From: Lentisphaerota bacterium
GTDB lineage: Bacteria > Verrucomicrobiota > Lentisphaeria > Oligosphaerales > JABHEG01
Length of the DNA stretch: 64,000 bases
Direction of reading: 5' to 3'
NCBI GenBank assembly: GCA_018676675.1
Contig: JABHEG010000339.1
Span: 1-64,000, forward strand
Shown here in pieces: positions 8,568 through 17,282 of this stretch. Numbering within the stretch: the first letter of the stretch is position 1; the number at the start of each line of letters is the position of its first letter. The position numbers were made by a program, and so were the translations under genes. The notes under the pieces were generated by a model. That model had not been told where the DNA came from. It saw only the letters and a program-made list of their open reading frames with translations, and ran no database searches.

Positions 8568-9710
8568 CTACTTCTGAGGGGTGGGAGGCCAGATGGCCTG
8601 CACGCGCTTGAGCACGACGGGAACGGCCGGGGGGACTCGCGTGCTGCGTTTGGTGACGTTACGAATCATTGACAGGTGGTTTCCGTTCACCGTGACGTGG
8701 TCCCGGACCCCTTCCAGCCTGGTAGACGTCAGGGCGACAGCTCCGTCGCCGATTCCGCCGGTCAGCTTCAGCAGTTCGTCCTTGAGGTCGGTGACCATTG
8801 GTCGGCACGAGTCCGGAAGCGTTTTGGTCCACGTTCCTGCCATTTTGTCCAGTCGGTCATGGGTCAGTGGGCTGGCGATTCCGGCGAGGACTGTGAGGGA
8901 GATGCCTTTGGGGTGGGGGCGGGCATTGAGTTCAGTGAGGAACGGACTTCCGGGCAGAAGATCGTACTTGGCCTCACCGGCTCCGTCCGCGAGGCCATTG
9001 AGCAGATGTCCTTCCCCTTTGATGAACAGCCCCCACTGGTCTCGAAATTCAGCCATGAAACGGAAATGAGCCAGGGCTGAACCGTGGTTTGGTGTCCCCA
9101 CCATGATGAGGGCTCGCACGACGGGCAATGAGGCGTCATTACGCCAACGTTCGTAGTCGAGTACAGGACTGGTGAGCATCTCCCGGCTCACGAGGCCGCC
9201 CATGCTGTGAGCCACGATGACGATTTCTTCAGTTCCTCTGGTCCGCAGTTCCTCGAGTGAGGTCATCAAGAACGCGGAAGAATCGCGAATGGGCTGGTCA
9301 TTGGGGTAGCGGAATTCGCAGGCAGGAAAGCCGTTCCTGACCAGTTCCGGTGCCAGGCTCATCCAGCACTTTCCGGGCTCATCGACACCGTGGATGAGCA
9401 CCACAGCCTTTGGCCCGAGCGAGTCGGGCAGGGCAACCCAATCGGTGCCTCCGTGGGAGCGCCACCCAAACCGCTCCTCTCCGAGGGTGAACGCCGCGGG
9501 GAACTGCTCGCGCACGAAGGCTCTGAACTTGGTGCGCCTGGCTTTGCCCTTGCTGCGGCGTTCCAGCGTCTTCGGGCTCGCCGCCCGGGCGGCAGTACGG
9601 ATAATGGGTATGAGGAGGATGAGCAGGAGCAGAGGCCAGAGCTTGGCGCACCGTCGCAGCGTGCAGAGCGAGGCAACGATCACGCGATTTGAGCGAAGAT
9701 CCACGTTCAT
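8568..9710 (-). CDS. Membrane-anchored or secreted alpha/beta hydrolase (lipase-like)
   Basis: A 380-residue protein. An N-terminal hydrophobic stretch (about residues 25-45) acts as signal anchor and puts the enzyme outside the cytoplasm. Seen: the oxyanion strand VVLIHGVDEPG, the nucleophile elbow AHSMGG (Ser nucleophile), GTPNHG typical of lipase/PGAP1-like esterases, and a late NGNHLSM with the likely catalytic His. The substrate is unknown. The frame is open 14 codons upstream, but ATG 9710 has GGAGAG directly before it. It sits between a polytopic membrane protein (22 bases upstream) and URO-D paralogue 2 (12 bases downstream). Confidence 0.8.
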   Translation of the reverse strand: MNVDLRSNRVIVASLCTLRRCAKLWPLLLLILLIPIIRTAARAASPKTLERRSKGKARRTKFRAFVREQFPAAFTLGEERFGWRSHGGTDWVALPDSLGPKAVVLIHGVDEPGKCWMSLAPELVRNGFPACEFRYPNDQPIRDSSAFLMTSLEELRTRGTEEIVIVAHSMGGLVSREMLTSPVLDYERWRNDASLPVVRALIMVGTPNHGSALAHFRFMAEFRDQWGLFIKGEGHLLNGLADGAGEAKYDLLPGSPFLTELNARPHPKGISLTVLAGIASPLTHDRLDKMAGTWTKTLPDSCRPMVTDLKDELLKLTGGIGDGAVALTSTRLEGVRDHVTVNGNHLSMIRNVTKRSTRVPPAVPVVLKRVQAIWPPTPQK

Positions 9711-9732
9711 TCTCTCCTCTGGAGATTGTCGG

Positions 9733-10380
9733 CTACAGGAAGCGCAGGACATGGCGGAGTTGGGAGATCAAAGCGATGATGGCGGGGCCGGCATAGCCGT
9801 ACTGTCGGTAGCTGGCGCCGAGGACGAGTGCGTATGCGCCACTCACGATCAGAAGACCGGCGGCTAGAGTCACGGGTATTCCATCATTCAGCTGGAGCAG
9901 AAGCAGTCCCTGGTGTCCCAGGATGACGGCAGCCACGGCCGCCACGGGGCGTCGGGTCAAGCGGGCGGTGAAGGCGTAGCAGCCGACCACGAAGACCAGC
10001 GGTTGGAAGAGAGCTACCCATGGCAGGCCGCAGAAGAGGCGGCCGAGGGATTTGGGGAAATACTGCGGCAGGGCTCGGGCGAGCAATGGGTCGACGATCA
10101 GGATGCCCAGGACTGCGAGGCCGATACCGGCCAGGGCGAGGCGCAGATAGGTGGCGGAGGGGAGATCCTTGCGCAGCATGTCTCGTCCCTCTGCCAGAGG
10201 CGTCCAGGCCAGGCCGATCTGGAAAAGGATGATTGCGAGGGGGAACAGCATGGCAATGCGCAGGGCGCGCAGGGTGCCGGGTGGGGTCGTTGTGAGAAGA
10301 AAGGGAATGCATAGGGCAGACACGATAAAACCGGCGCTCAACGCGCCTGTGGCCGTTTTGCGTTTGAGCAGTTCCCTCAT
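9733..10380 (-). CDS. Polytopic membrane protein, unknown function
   Basis: A 215-residue, very hydrophobic protein with about six or seven predicted membrane helices separated by short loops. No catalytic motif was found; in particular there is no EExxxR of CPBP proteases. It is the first gene of a compact minus-strand unit with the lipase-like hydrolase and a URO-D paralogue, and it is divergent from the addB-like gene. I do not recognise the family. Confidence 0.6.
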   Translation of the reverse strand: MRELLKRKTATGALSAGFIVSALCIPFLLTTTPPGTLRALRIAMLFPLAIILFQIGLAWTPLAEGRDMLRKDLPSATYLRLALAGIGLAVLGILIVDPLLARALPQYFPKSLGRLFCGLPWVALFQPLVFVVGCYAFTARLTRRPVAAVAAVILGHQGLLLLQLNDGIPVTLAAGLLIVSGAYALVLGASYRQYGYAGPAIIALISQLRHVLRFL

Positions 10381-10513
10381 AGTATCTACGATCGTTGGCT
10401 ATCCGTTGTCGGTAGTGTACCCTAGACTCCGACCGGTGCGTTGGCAACCAGCCGGTCAAGCCCTGATTCGAGTTGGTGGGGCCGGTCACTGTGGAACGGA
10501 TGGGGAATTGGCA

Positions 10514-13492
10514 ATGCCTGTTTCGAGGTACTTTCTGGATTGGCGCCGGCCACTCCTGGCGCGGGTGGTCGATTTCCTCCTACCCAAACGAAGCCGTGGG
10601 CCGGTAGACCTCGACGGTACTCTCGTACTCACCTCGACCCGGCAGGCGGGACGACGCCTGCGGGAGGCCTTTGCACGTGAGTGTGCCGCTTTGGGTACGG
10701 CCGCGGTTTCCGTTCGGGTCACCACGCCGAATCACTTCCTGGAGCCGCTGGTCGGGGTTGATGTGGCTGGCCAGGCTGCCGGCCTCAGGGCGCTTGCCGC
10801 TTTGTTACTTGATGCAGACCTGGGCGAGTTCCCCGGCTTCTTCCCCGTGCCTCCCCCTGAGCAGGATTACCCCTGGGCTGTGCGCACGGCAACGACTCTC
10901 CAGAACCTGCGGCGCGATCTGGCTGATGGCGGGATGCAGATCGAGGACGTGATCAACACGTGTGGCGAGTCACTTCCCGAGGCGGAGCGGTGGCACGACC
11001 TTGCCCGAATCGACGCGGCGTTTGTTCAGCGACTTCGCGACCACGGCCTCACGGATGCCTACGGGGCCGCTGTTCAGCGGTCGCGGGAGGCCGAGCTACC
11101 CGTCGGCACCCGGCGTCTTGTTCTCGCGGCCTTGCCTGATCCTCCGGTCCTCATGGTACGAGCCTTGGAGCGACTGCGGGCAACCTGCGACATTCAGGTG
11201 TTGATCCACGCCCCCGAGGACGCAGCCGATGCGTTTGATGACTGGGGCCGACCGTTGCCGGGCTACTGGTGCGAGCGCCAGCTCGATGTCCCCGAGCCGG
11301 AGGAACGCATCCTGGTGGCCGGCGGGCCGACGGATCAGGCTCGGGTCGTGATGGACCTGATCAGCTCATTCGATGGCGAGGAGATGAGCTCCGAAGAGGA
11401 TTTCGGCCCGGCTGATGTTGCCGTCGGTGTGCCGGACCGGGACGTGGCTCCCCACTTGATTGCCCAGTTTCAGAACCATGGCATCTCAGCCTACGATCCG
11501 GCCGGGATCCCGCTGCCCGATCATCCGGTATTTGGCCTCGTACAGGCGTTCTTCCGGTTGGCCCGGTCTCGCAGTTACGCCGGTTTCGCCGATGTATTGA
11601 GGCACCCTGATGCCCTCAAGTGGATCTGTGAGACCACGCAGACGACGCCCTGGAATCTGCTGGGAGCCGTCGATCGCTTCCGAGGGGATTGCCTGCCTGA
11701 GAGTCTTGATGATGTAATGGGCCGGCTACCGGCCGATTCCCCGGAAGGAAGCGAGTTGGGGCGCCGCAGCCACCTCGCAGATCTGGCCTCAGCTGCCGCC
11801 GCAGTGGGACGCCTTCTGGACGCCTTCCTCGGAATGGAGCCCACCGAGGCCATCCGCCAACTTCTCGTGACGATCTACTCCGACTGCATGCTGGAACCTG
11901 CCCAGGAGAAGGACCGTCGGTTCAGCGTAGGGGCTCAGGCTTTGGTTGCGGCCCTGGAGGACTGTGAACGAGCTCATCGTGCGGGAATTCGGATGTCCGG
12001 TCCTGATGGACTCTCGTTCGTGGTTCACTTACTCGGGCAGCAGGTCTACTACGAGGAACGACACGAGGCACTGGTTGATCTGGACGGCTGGCTGGAGCTG
12101 CCGTGGAACGATGCCCGTATGCTGATCGTCACCGGGATGAACGAGGGAGCCGTGCCTGACGGGAAGACGGACGACTGGATTCTGCCTGATGCGTTCAGGC
12201 AGCGGATCGGGTTGCGTTGTGACCTGACCCGGCTGGCGCGGGATGCCTACATCATGCACTCTCTGATCGAAGCCCGTCGTGATGACGGGGTGACGGCTTT
12301 CGTGGTCGGGAAACGTTCTGGAAGCGGGGACCCCCTCAAGCCGTCGCGATTGCTGCTGCGTTGTCCCGATGGTGATCTTGCCGATCGAATGGAAAGCCTC
12401 TTCCGTGAGCCTGAGGACCGGCGATCGGGGGCTGCTCCAAGCATCACGTTCAAGCTCGACGTTCGTCCGCCGGAGGAGGCGCAACGGGCGTTCGATGCCC
12501 GGGAGCATCTGTCGGTCACGCGCTTCCGCGACTACCTGCAGTGCCCATTCCGGTTTTACCTCAAGCATGTGCTTGGGATGGATGCGATGGATTGCCAGAA
12601 GTCCGAGATGGATGCCAGCGATTTCGGCACGATCACTCACGCTGCCCTGGCAGCTCTCGGTCGGGACTCGACTATCCGTGCGTCGGTGAAGGAAGAGGAG
12701 GTCCGGGAGTTCCTTCTCGAGCAACTTGATGCGGTATTGACAGAGCGTTACGGCGCCGTCCATTCGCTGCCGATTGAGGTGCAGACCGTGGTGATGCGGC
12801 AACGGCTGGCGGCTGCAGCCCGGGTGCATGTCCTGGATGTCGCAGCCGGCTGGGAGGTGTGCGAGACGGAGTGGCCCTTTGATCTTCCTTTCCACAACGG
12901 CTGGAAAATCCGTGGGACGATCGACCGAATCGACCGCCATTCCGAGACCGGGCAGTGGCGTGTGCTCGATTACAAGACGTCTGAATCGGCCAAGGACCCG
13001 AAGAGCGAACACCTTGGGGCTCCACCGAAGGCAGAGGGAGAGCCCCCCCCGGAGTACCAGCTCATCGAGGTCGCCGACCGACGGGGCAAGATGGGGTTGC
13101 GGCGCTGGCGGGATCTGCAACTCCCGCTGTACTGCCTGGCGTGGCAGCAGACGGCAGGCAGCACGGCTCCGGTGGCGGCCGGCTACTTTGCTCTTCCGAG
13201 GACACCTGCTGACACGCAGATCTCCCCCTGGGATATCCATGTCGGGCTCCTGCGTGGCGCGGAGCGGTGCGCTCGCGGTGTTCTGGAGGATCTGACCACC
13301 AGGCGGTTCTGGCCACCGGCACAGCGGGTGGCATTCGACGATTTTGAGACGCTTTTCGTGGATGATGTGGAGGCGTGTGTTGACGTTGAGGCTTTCGTGG
13401 GAGCCTGTGAATCCTGGGCGGCCTCCGTGGGCAGTGAACCCGGGGGAGCGACACAGCTTGGTTTTGAGGCCATCCTGGGGGATTCACAATGA
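10514..13492 (+). CDS. addB: AddB/RexB-like PD-(D/E)XK nuclease subunit
   Basis: About 992 residues. The N-terminal three-quarters resemble the inactivated helicase domains of AddB. The C-terminal quarter is a PD-(D/E)XK nuclease: LSVTRFRDYLQCPFRFYLKHVLGM, GTITHAALAALG, EWPFDL, then the catalytic core IRGTIDRIDRH and VLDYKTSE near residue 818, and QLPLYCLAW. The C-terminal cysteine cluster that holds the Fe-S centre of Bacillus AddB is not present; only the first Cys position is. With AddA it would form the RecBCD-like complex that resects double-strand breaks. The frame is open 121 codons upstream, but only ATG 10514 has a fitting ribosome site and the start of recognisable sequence. Its stop overlaps the addA-like start (ATGA). 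Confidence 0.8.
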   Translation: MPVSRYFLDWRRPLLARVVDFLLPKRSRGPVDLDGTLVLTSTRQAGRRLREAFARECAALGTAAVSVRVTTPNHFLEPLVGVDVAGQAAGLRALAALLLDADLGEFPGFFPVPPPEQDYPWAVRTATTLQNLRRDLADGGMQIEDVINTCGESLPEAERWHDLARIDAAFVQRLRDHGLTDAYGAAVQRSREAELPVGTRRLVLAALPDPPVLMVRALERLRATCDIQVLIHAPEDAADAFDDWGRPLPGYWCERQLDVPEPEERILVAGGPTDQARVVMDLISSFDGEEMSSEEDFGPADVAVGVPDRDVAPHLIAQFQNHGISAYDPAGIPLPDHPVFGLVQAFFRLARSRSYAGFADVLRHPDALKWICETTQTTPWNLLGAVDRFRGDCLPESLDDVMGRLPADSPEGSELGRRSHLADLASAAAAVGRLLDAFLGMEPTEAIRQLLVTIYSDCMLEPAQEKDRRFSVGAQALVAALEDCERAHRAGIRMSGPDGLSFVVHLLGQQVYYEERHEALVDLDGWLELPWNDARMLIVTGMNEGAVPDGKTDDWILPDAFRQRIGLRCDLTRLARDAYIMHSLIEARRDDGVTAFVVGKRSGSGDPLKPSRLLLRCPDGDLADRMESLFREPEDRRSGAAPSITFKLDVRPPEEAQRAFDAREHLSVTRFRDYLQCPFRFYLKHVLGMDAMDCQKSEMDASDFGTITHAALAALGRDSTIRASVKEEEVREFLLEQLDAVLTERYGAVHSLPIEVQTVVMRQRLAAAARVHVLDVAAGWEVCETEWPFDLPFHNGWKIRGTIDRIDRHSETGQWRVLDYKTSESAKDPKSEHLGAPPKAEGEPPPEYQLIEVADRRGKMGLRRWRDLQLPLYCLAWQQTAGSTAPVAAGYFALPRTPADTQISPWDIHVGLLRGAERCARGVLEDLTTRRFWPPAQRVAFDDFETLFVDDVEACVDVEAFVGACESWAASVGSEPGGATQLGFEAILGDSQ

Positions 13493-16400
13493 GCGGTTGG
13501 CAGCGCTTCCTCTCCATCGCCGCGTCGGCTGGATCCGGCAAGACGTTCCGGCTCGCGCACCGATACATCGCCCTCCTGGCCGCAGGGGTGGCTCCCGAAC
13601 GAATCATCGCGGTCACCTTCTCCCGCAAAGCAGCAGGGGAGATCTTCGACGACATTGTCTCCTATCTCTGTGCGGCGGCGAGAGACCCGGAGCGTGCGGC
13701 GCAGACGGGTAGCCAAATCGGACGACCGGAAGCGACATGCCGCGAGTTCCAGGACTTGTTGCGGCACCTGGTGGACGCGATGAAGAAGCTGCGTATCCAG
13801 ACTCTCGACAGCTTCACGGTCGGCATCGTTCGTTCGTTCCCGAACGAGTTGGGACTGTCGGGGGAGCTTGAGATCCTCGATGAGCAGGCCGGTGCTCGGC
13901 GTCGGGTTCGGGAGGATGTGTTCGGTGAGCTGTTCTCGACCCGGCGGGAGAATACGGCGGGGCGACAGGCGTTTATCTCGGCCTTCAGGCGGGCGACGGC
14001 CGGTGACGAAGGCAAGGGAATGGATCAGCGCCTTGATGACTTCATTGCGGCGTTCCACCGGGATTACTATCTGGTCGCTCCACGTGCGGAGCAGTGGGGC
14101 TGTGAACGGGGCATCTGGCCGGCAGGCGCCCTGTGGCAGGAAGGCGATGGTGATGATGCCTCGGAAGTGGCCGACGCCTTAGCCGCATCCATTACCGGTG
14201 AGCAGTTCACACGTAAGGACCTGCCGGAGAAGCTGCATGAGCTGGTAGTCGCGCTCTCTGAGCATGGTCTCTCGAGCAGATGGGAGGATCGACGATTCGG
14301 GAGCGTCCTTTTCCGCGACCTCTTTGCGCAGCTCCCGCAGCTACTCAAGGGGGGCGGGAGCATCACGTATTACCGCAAAGACTATGAGCTGACACCGGCC
14401 CAGGCCGAAGGCTTTGGTCAACTGCTCCTCCGCCTTTGTCATATCGAGATGCATCGTGCTCTCGACCGGACGGCAGGTATCCACGAGCTCATGGATCAGT
14501 ATGAGGCCCTCTACGATCGTTTGGTGAGGCGCCGCGGTCGTCTCACGTTTACCGATGCTCAGTACCTGTTGGGCATGGGATGTGAGGCAGGTACGGGGCC
14601 GACGCGGAACCTTGATGAGCGTCTGTACATCGACTACAGGCTGGACTGTCGTCTGGATCACTGGTTGATCGATGAATTTCAGGACACCAGTGACCTCCAA
14701 TGGCAGGTCATTGCCAACCTGATCGATGAAGTGCTGCTCGCCGGCGAGGCTGAGCGCAGCTTTTTCTACGTGGGTGATGTAAAACAGGCCATCTACGGTT
14801 GGCGTGGCGGAAATCCGAGGCTTTTCCATCTCCTGCGGGAGCACTACGCCGAGCGCCTGAACTGTGAGTCCCTGCCGGTCTGCCGGCGTTGCCCGCAGCC
14901 GGTTGTCGAGGCTGTGAACCTCGTATTCGACCGGTTACCCTCGGAAGAGCTGGCGAAGGAGGCGTCGCTGCCGTCCGGCGGCGTCGCTCGTTGGGAGAGC
15001 ATTTGGGACGTGCATGAGTGGCTTGACGGGAACACGCACGGGTACGCCGCCCTGCTGGAACCCAAAGGCCCCAGTGAGGCCGAACGTGCAGGCGAAGGGG
15101 AGCGTTTCCAGGCGACGGCGCGACTCCTCGAGGAGATCGATCCACTGCGCCGTGGGTTGTCGGTAGCCGTCCTGGTCCGCAGCAATCGGGTCGGGTTGAG
15201 GGTCGTGAATTGCCTGCGGGAGGCGTGCCCCGGGTTGGCTGTGGCCTTTGAGGGCAAGGCTGCGTTGAAGGACAGCGTTCTTGTGGGAGCTCTGCTGGCT
15301 TTGATGCGGGTGGCTGCTCATCCAGGCGACCTGTTTGCTTGGCGGCAAGTCCAGATGAGCCCTCTCGGAGCGTTCCTGGGGCGGGCGGGAGTCGGGGCCA
15401 GCCATCTGCCCCTGCGTCTGTTGTCGGAACTGGAGGAGAATGGTTACGAGTGGTTTGTTCGCCATTGGGCCGGCCGCATCGAGGAGCAGAAAGCTCTGGA
15501 TGCGTTTGGGCGCAAACGGCTTGGTGATTTGATCGAGGCGGCTGCCCGGTTCGACAGCGGGCGCGAGCGGCTGGTGGATGATTTCCTGGCATTCATCGAT
15601 GACTTCGAGTTCACTGAACCAGCACAGATCGGGGCCGTCCGCGTGATGACGGTCCACCAGTCAAAGGGGTTGGGGTTCGATATCGTTATCCTTCCCGATC
15701 TTCAGCCGTCGCAGTCCCAGAATTTGGCGAAGGCTTCAGGCTTGAGCTTCGCCGTCAAGCGGGATCCCACGGTTGATCGCCCCGAGTGGATCCTCAAATT
15801 GCCGCCGCGGCTGATCGCCGAGGCGGATTCTGTTTTGGCCGCTCAGGTGTCCGTTCACGATGCTGCATCGTGTTTCGAGGAGTTGTGTGTCCTGTACGTC
15901 GCGATGACGCGCGCGCAACGGGCTCTCTACATGATCGTCACTCCTCCCGGGAAGTCGTCGACCAGCATCAAGCAGGCGACGCTGTTAACTCATCAGCTTG
16001 GGGGCTCGGCCCCGGGGGCATCGTGCCTGAACGGGAGCGCAGATGTGTTGTTCGCACGGGGTGACGAACAGTGGTTCGTCGCGCACCCGCTGGCCGCTCC
16101 GGTTGAGGAGTCTTCGCGCGCCCCGTTCCCAACAGACTTCGCAGGGAAGGCTTCTCTGCGTCGTCGGCTCATTCGTGTGTCGCCTTCTCAGGCTGGGAGT
16201 GAGCGCGTGTCGGCGGGCCGGCTTTTCGCCCAGACAGGGAGTGCGGCCCGGGATTTCGGCACCGCGCTCCATGGGTTCTTCGAGCAGGTCGAGTGGATTG
16301 ACGAGATGGACTTGGCTCCTGCTTTGGATGCGTGGGAGACTTCATTCCGCGGTCGCCTCCAGGCCGAGACGGTTGCGCGAGTGGCGCAGACCGTGCGCGA

Positions 16401-16761
16401 ACTGTGGGAGATCCCGGCGGTGCGTCAGGCTCTGAGCAGGCCGGCGTTTCCGGCTGAGCTCTGGCGTGAACGGAGTTTCGAGGCGGCTCTCGGACGGCAG
16501 TGGCTGACCGGGGTCTTTGATCGTGTTGTCATCCGGAATCGGGCTGATGGCACTCCACAGGCGGCAACCATCATTGACTTCAAGAGCGACGACCTGGGCT
16601 ACGCGACGGTAGCGGAGCGTGTGCGGCATCACGATGCCCAGCTGAGAGCTTATGGTCGCGTTCTGGCCCAGATGCTGCAACTGCCTCCCACGGCGATTGA
16701 GCTCTGTCTGGTCTTCACCGACGGTGGACACGTGTCGCGTTGGCCACTTGTGAGCACTTAG
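13489..16761 (+). CDS. addA: AddA-like UvrD-type helicase/nuclease
   Basis: A 1090-residue SF1A helicase. Seen in order: Walker A ASAGSGKT (12-19), AVTFSRKAAGEI (motif Ia), LRIQTLDSFT (Ib), LIDEFQDTSDLQWQ (Walker B), YVGDVKQAIYGWRGG (motif III), VMTVHQSKGLGFDIVILPDL (motif V) and LYVAMTRAQRALYM (motif VI). A C-terminal PD-(D/E)XK module follows (FDRVVIRNR, IIDFKSDD, HDAQLRAYGRVL), so both AddAB nuclease sites appear present. The start codon overlaps the addB stop by four bases, so the subunits are translationally coupled. Role: end resection and recombinational repair. Confidence 0.85.
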   Translation: MSGWQRFLSIAASAGSGKTFRLAHRYIALLAAGVAPERIIAVTFSRKAAGEIFDDIVSYLCAAARDPERAAQTGSQIGRPEATCREFQDLLRHLVDAMKKLRIQTLDSFTVGIVRSFPNELGLSGELEILDEQAGARRRVREDVFGELFSTRRENTAGRQAFISAFRRATAGDEGKGMDQRLDDFIAAFHRDYYLVAPRAEQWGCERGIWPAGALWQEGDGDDASEVADALAASITGEQFTRKDLPEKLHELVVALSEHGLSSRWEDRRFGSVLFRDLFAQLPQLLKGGGSITYYRKDYELTPAQAEGFGQLLLRLCHIEMHRALDRTAGIHELMDQYEALYDRLVRRRGRLTFTDAQYLLGMGCEAGTGPTRNLDERLYIDYRLDCRLDHWLIDEFQDTSDLQWQVIANLIDEVLLAGEAERSFFYVGDVKQAIYGWRGGNPRLFHLLREHYAERLNCESLPVCRRCPQPVVEAVNLVFDRLPSEELAKEASLPSGGVARWESIWDVHEWLDGNTHGYAALLEPKGPSEAERAGEGERFQATARLLEEIDPLRRGLSVAVLVRSNRVGLRVVNCLREACPGLAVAFEGKAALKDSVLVGALLALMRVAAHPGDLFAWRQVQMSPLGAFLGRAGVGASHLPLRLLSELEENGYEWFVRHWAGRIEEQKALDAFGRKRLGDLIEAAARFDSGRERLVDDFLAFIDDFEFTEPAQIGAVRVMTVHQSKGLGFDIVILPDLQPSQSQNLAKASGLSFAVKRDPTVDRPEWILKLPPRLIAEADSVLAAQVSVHDAASCFEELCVLYVAMTRAQRALYMIVTPPGKSSTSIKQATLLTHQLGGSAPGASCLNGSADVLFARGDEQWFVAHPLAAPVEESSRAPFPTDFAGKASLRRRLIRVSPSQAGSERVSAGRLFAQTGSAARDFGTALHGFFEQVEWIDEMDLAPALDAWETSFRGRLQAETVARVAQTVRELWEIPAVRQALSRPAFPAELWRERSFEAALGRQWLTGVFDRVVIRNRADGTPQAATIIDFKSDDLGYATVAERVRHHDAQLRAYGRVLAQMLQLPPTAIELCLVFTDGGHVSRWPLVST

Positions 16762-17282
16762 TGTCGGAGGGGAGTGCATGGGTGTGTCGATTCTGCGAAT
16801 TTGCGACACAATTGTGTTGCACACCACGATGAGACATGGTGTTGATTGCAGGTTGTCGTGCTTGGGGAGGGGGGAAACCGCTCCTGGCATGCTCTATGCT
16901 GTGCTTTGAGTCAACGTAACGAGTAATCCTCGTTCTGTGGTTGATCGTTTTCCTGTTTGGCTCAACGCAGTTCGAACTGACGTTGGGTTGATCAGGTCAG
17001 ACCGTCCTCAGGTTACCTGGATACGGAGTCCGGCTCCGCCGCCCTTTTAGGACCGGACGTCTACCGGGACTCATGGCCTGAAGACATGCCGGGGTGGTAA
17101 ACCCAATACCATCTCTGCTTCTCTCCCCCCTGCCCGGGGACTACCCTCCTCCAGTCCCCGGGCATCTTCCTTCCCCCTCCCTGAGCTGGCCAGCCTGCAG
17201 TGAAGACAGTACTGTCGTTCCGGGGCCGGTCAGGCCCTGGGCCGTTGCCCGGAGTTGTCAAGCACCAACGCCTTGAGGCACT
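16762..17282. other. Gene-free stretch with two strong palindromes
   Basis: No gene is visible. The first palindrome, at 16963-16985, is CAACG, then the perfect 12-base palindrome CAGTTCGAACTG (16968-16979), one A, then CGTTG. The second is TGCCCGGGGACT (17131-17142) with AGTCCCCGGGCA (17153-17164), a perfect 12-bp stem around a 10-base pyrimidine-rich loop, followed by a pyrimidine-rich tract. The first could be an operator or a hairpin ending the addBA transcript. The second could be a terminator or part of the leader of the 17283 gene. Confidence 0.5.
17131..17164 (+). terminator. Perfect 12-bp hairpin, candidate terminator
   Basis: TGCCCGGGGACT and AGTCCCCGGGCA pair without mismatch around the loop ACCCTCCTCC. 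The sequence after it is TCTTCCTTCCCC rather than a clean T-run, so a rho-independent role is only possible. It lies 370 bases past addA and 120 bases before the next gene. Confidence 0.4.

Noticed and set aside
7500..8672. 390-codon open frame on the plus strand
   Set aside because: Antisense to URO-D paralogue 2.
12029..13240. 403-codon open frame on the minus strand
   Set aside because: Antisense to the AddB-like nuclease domain.
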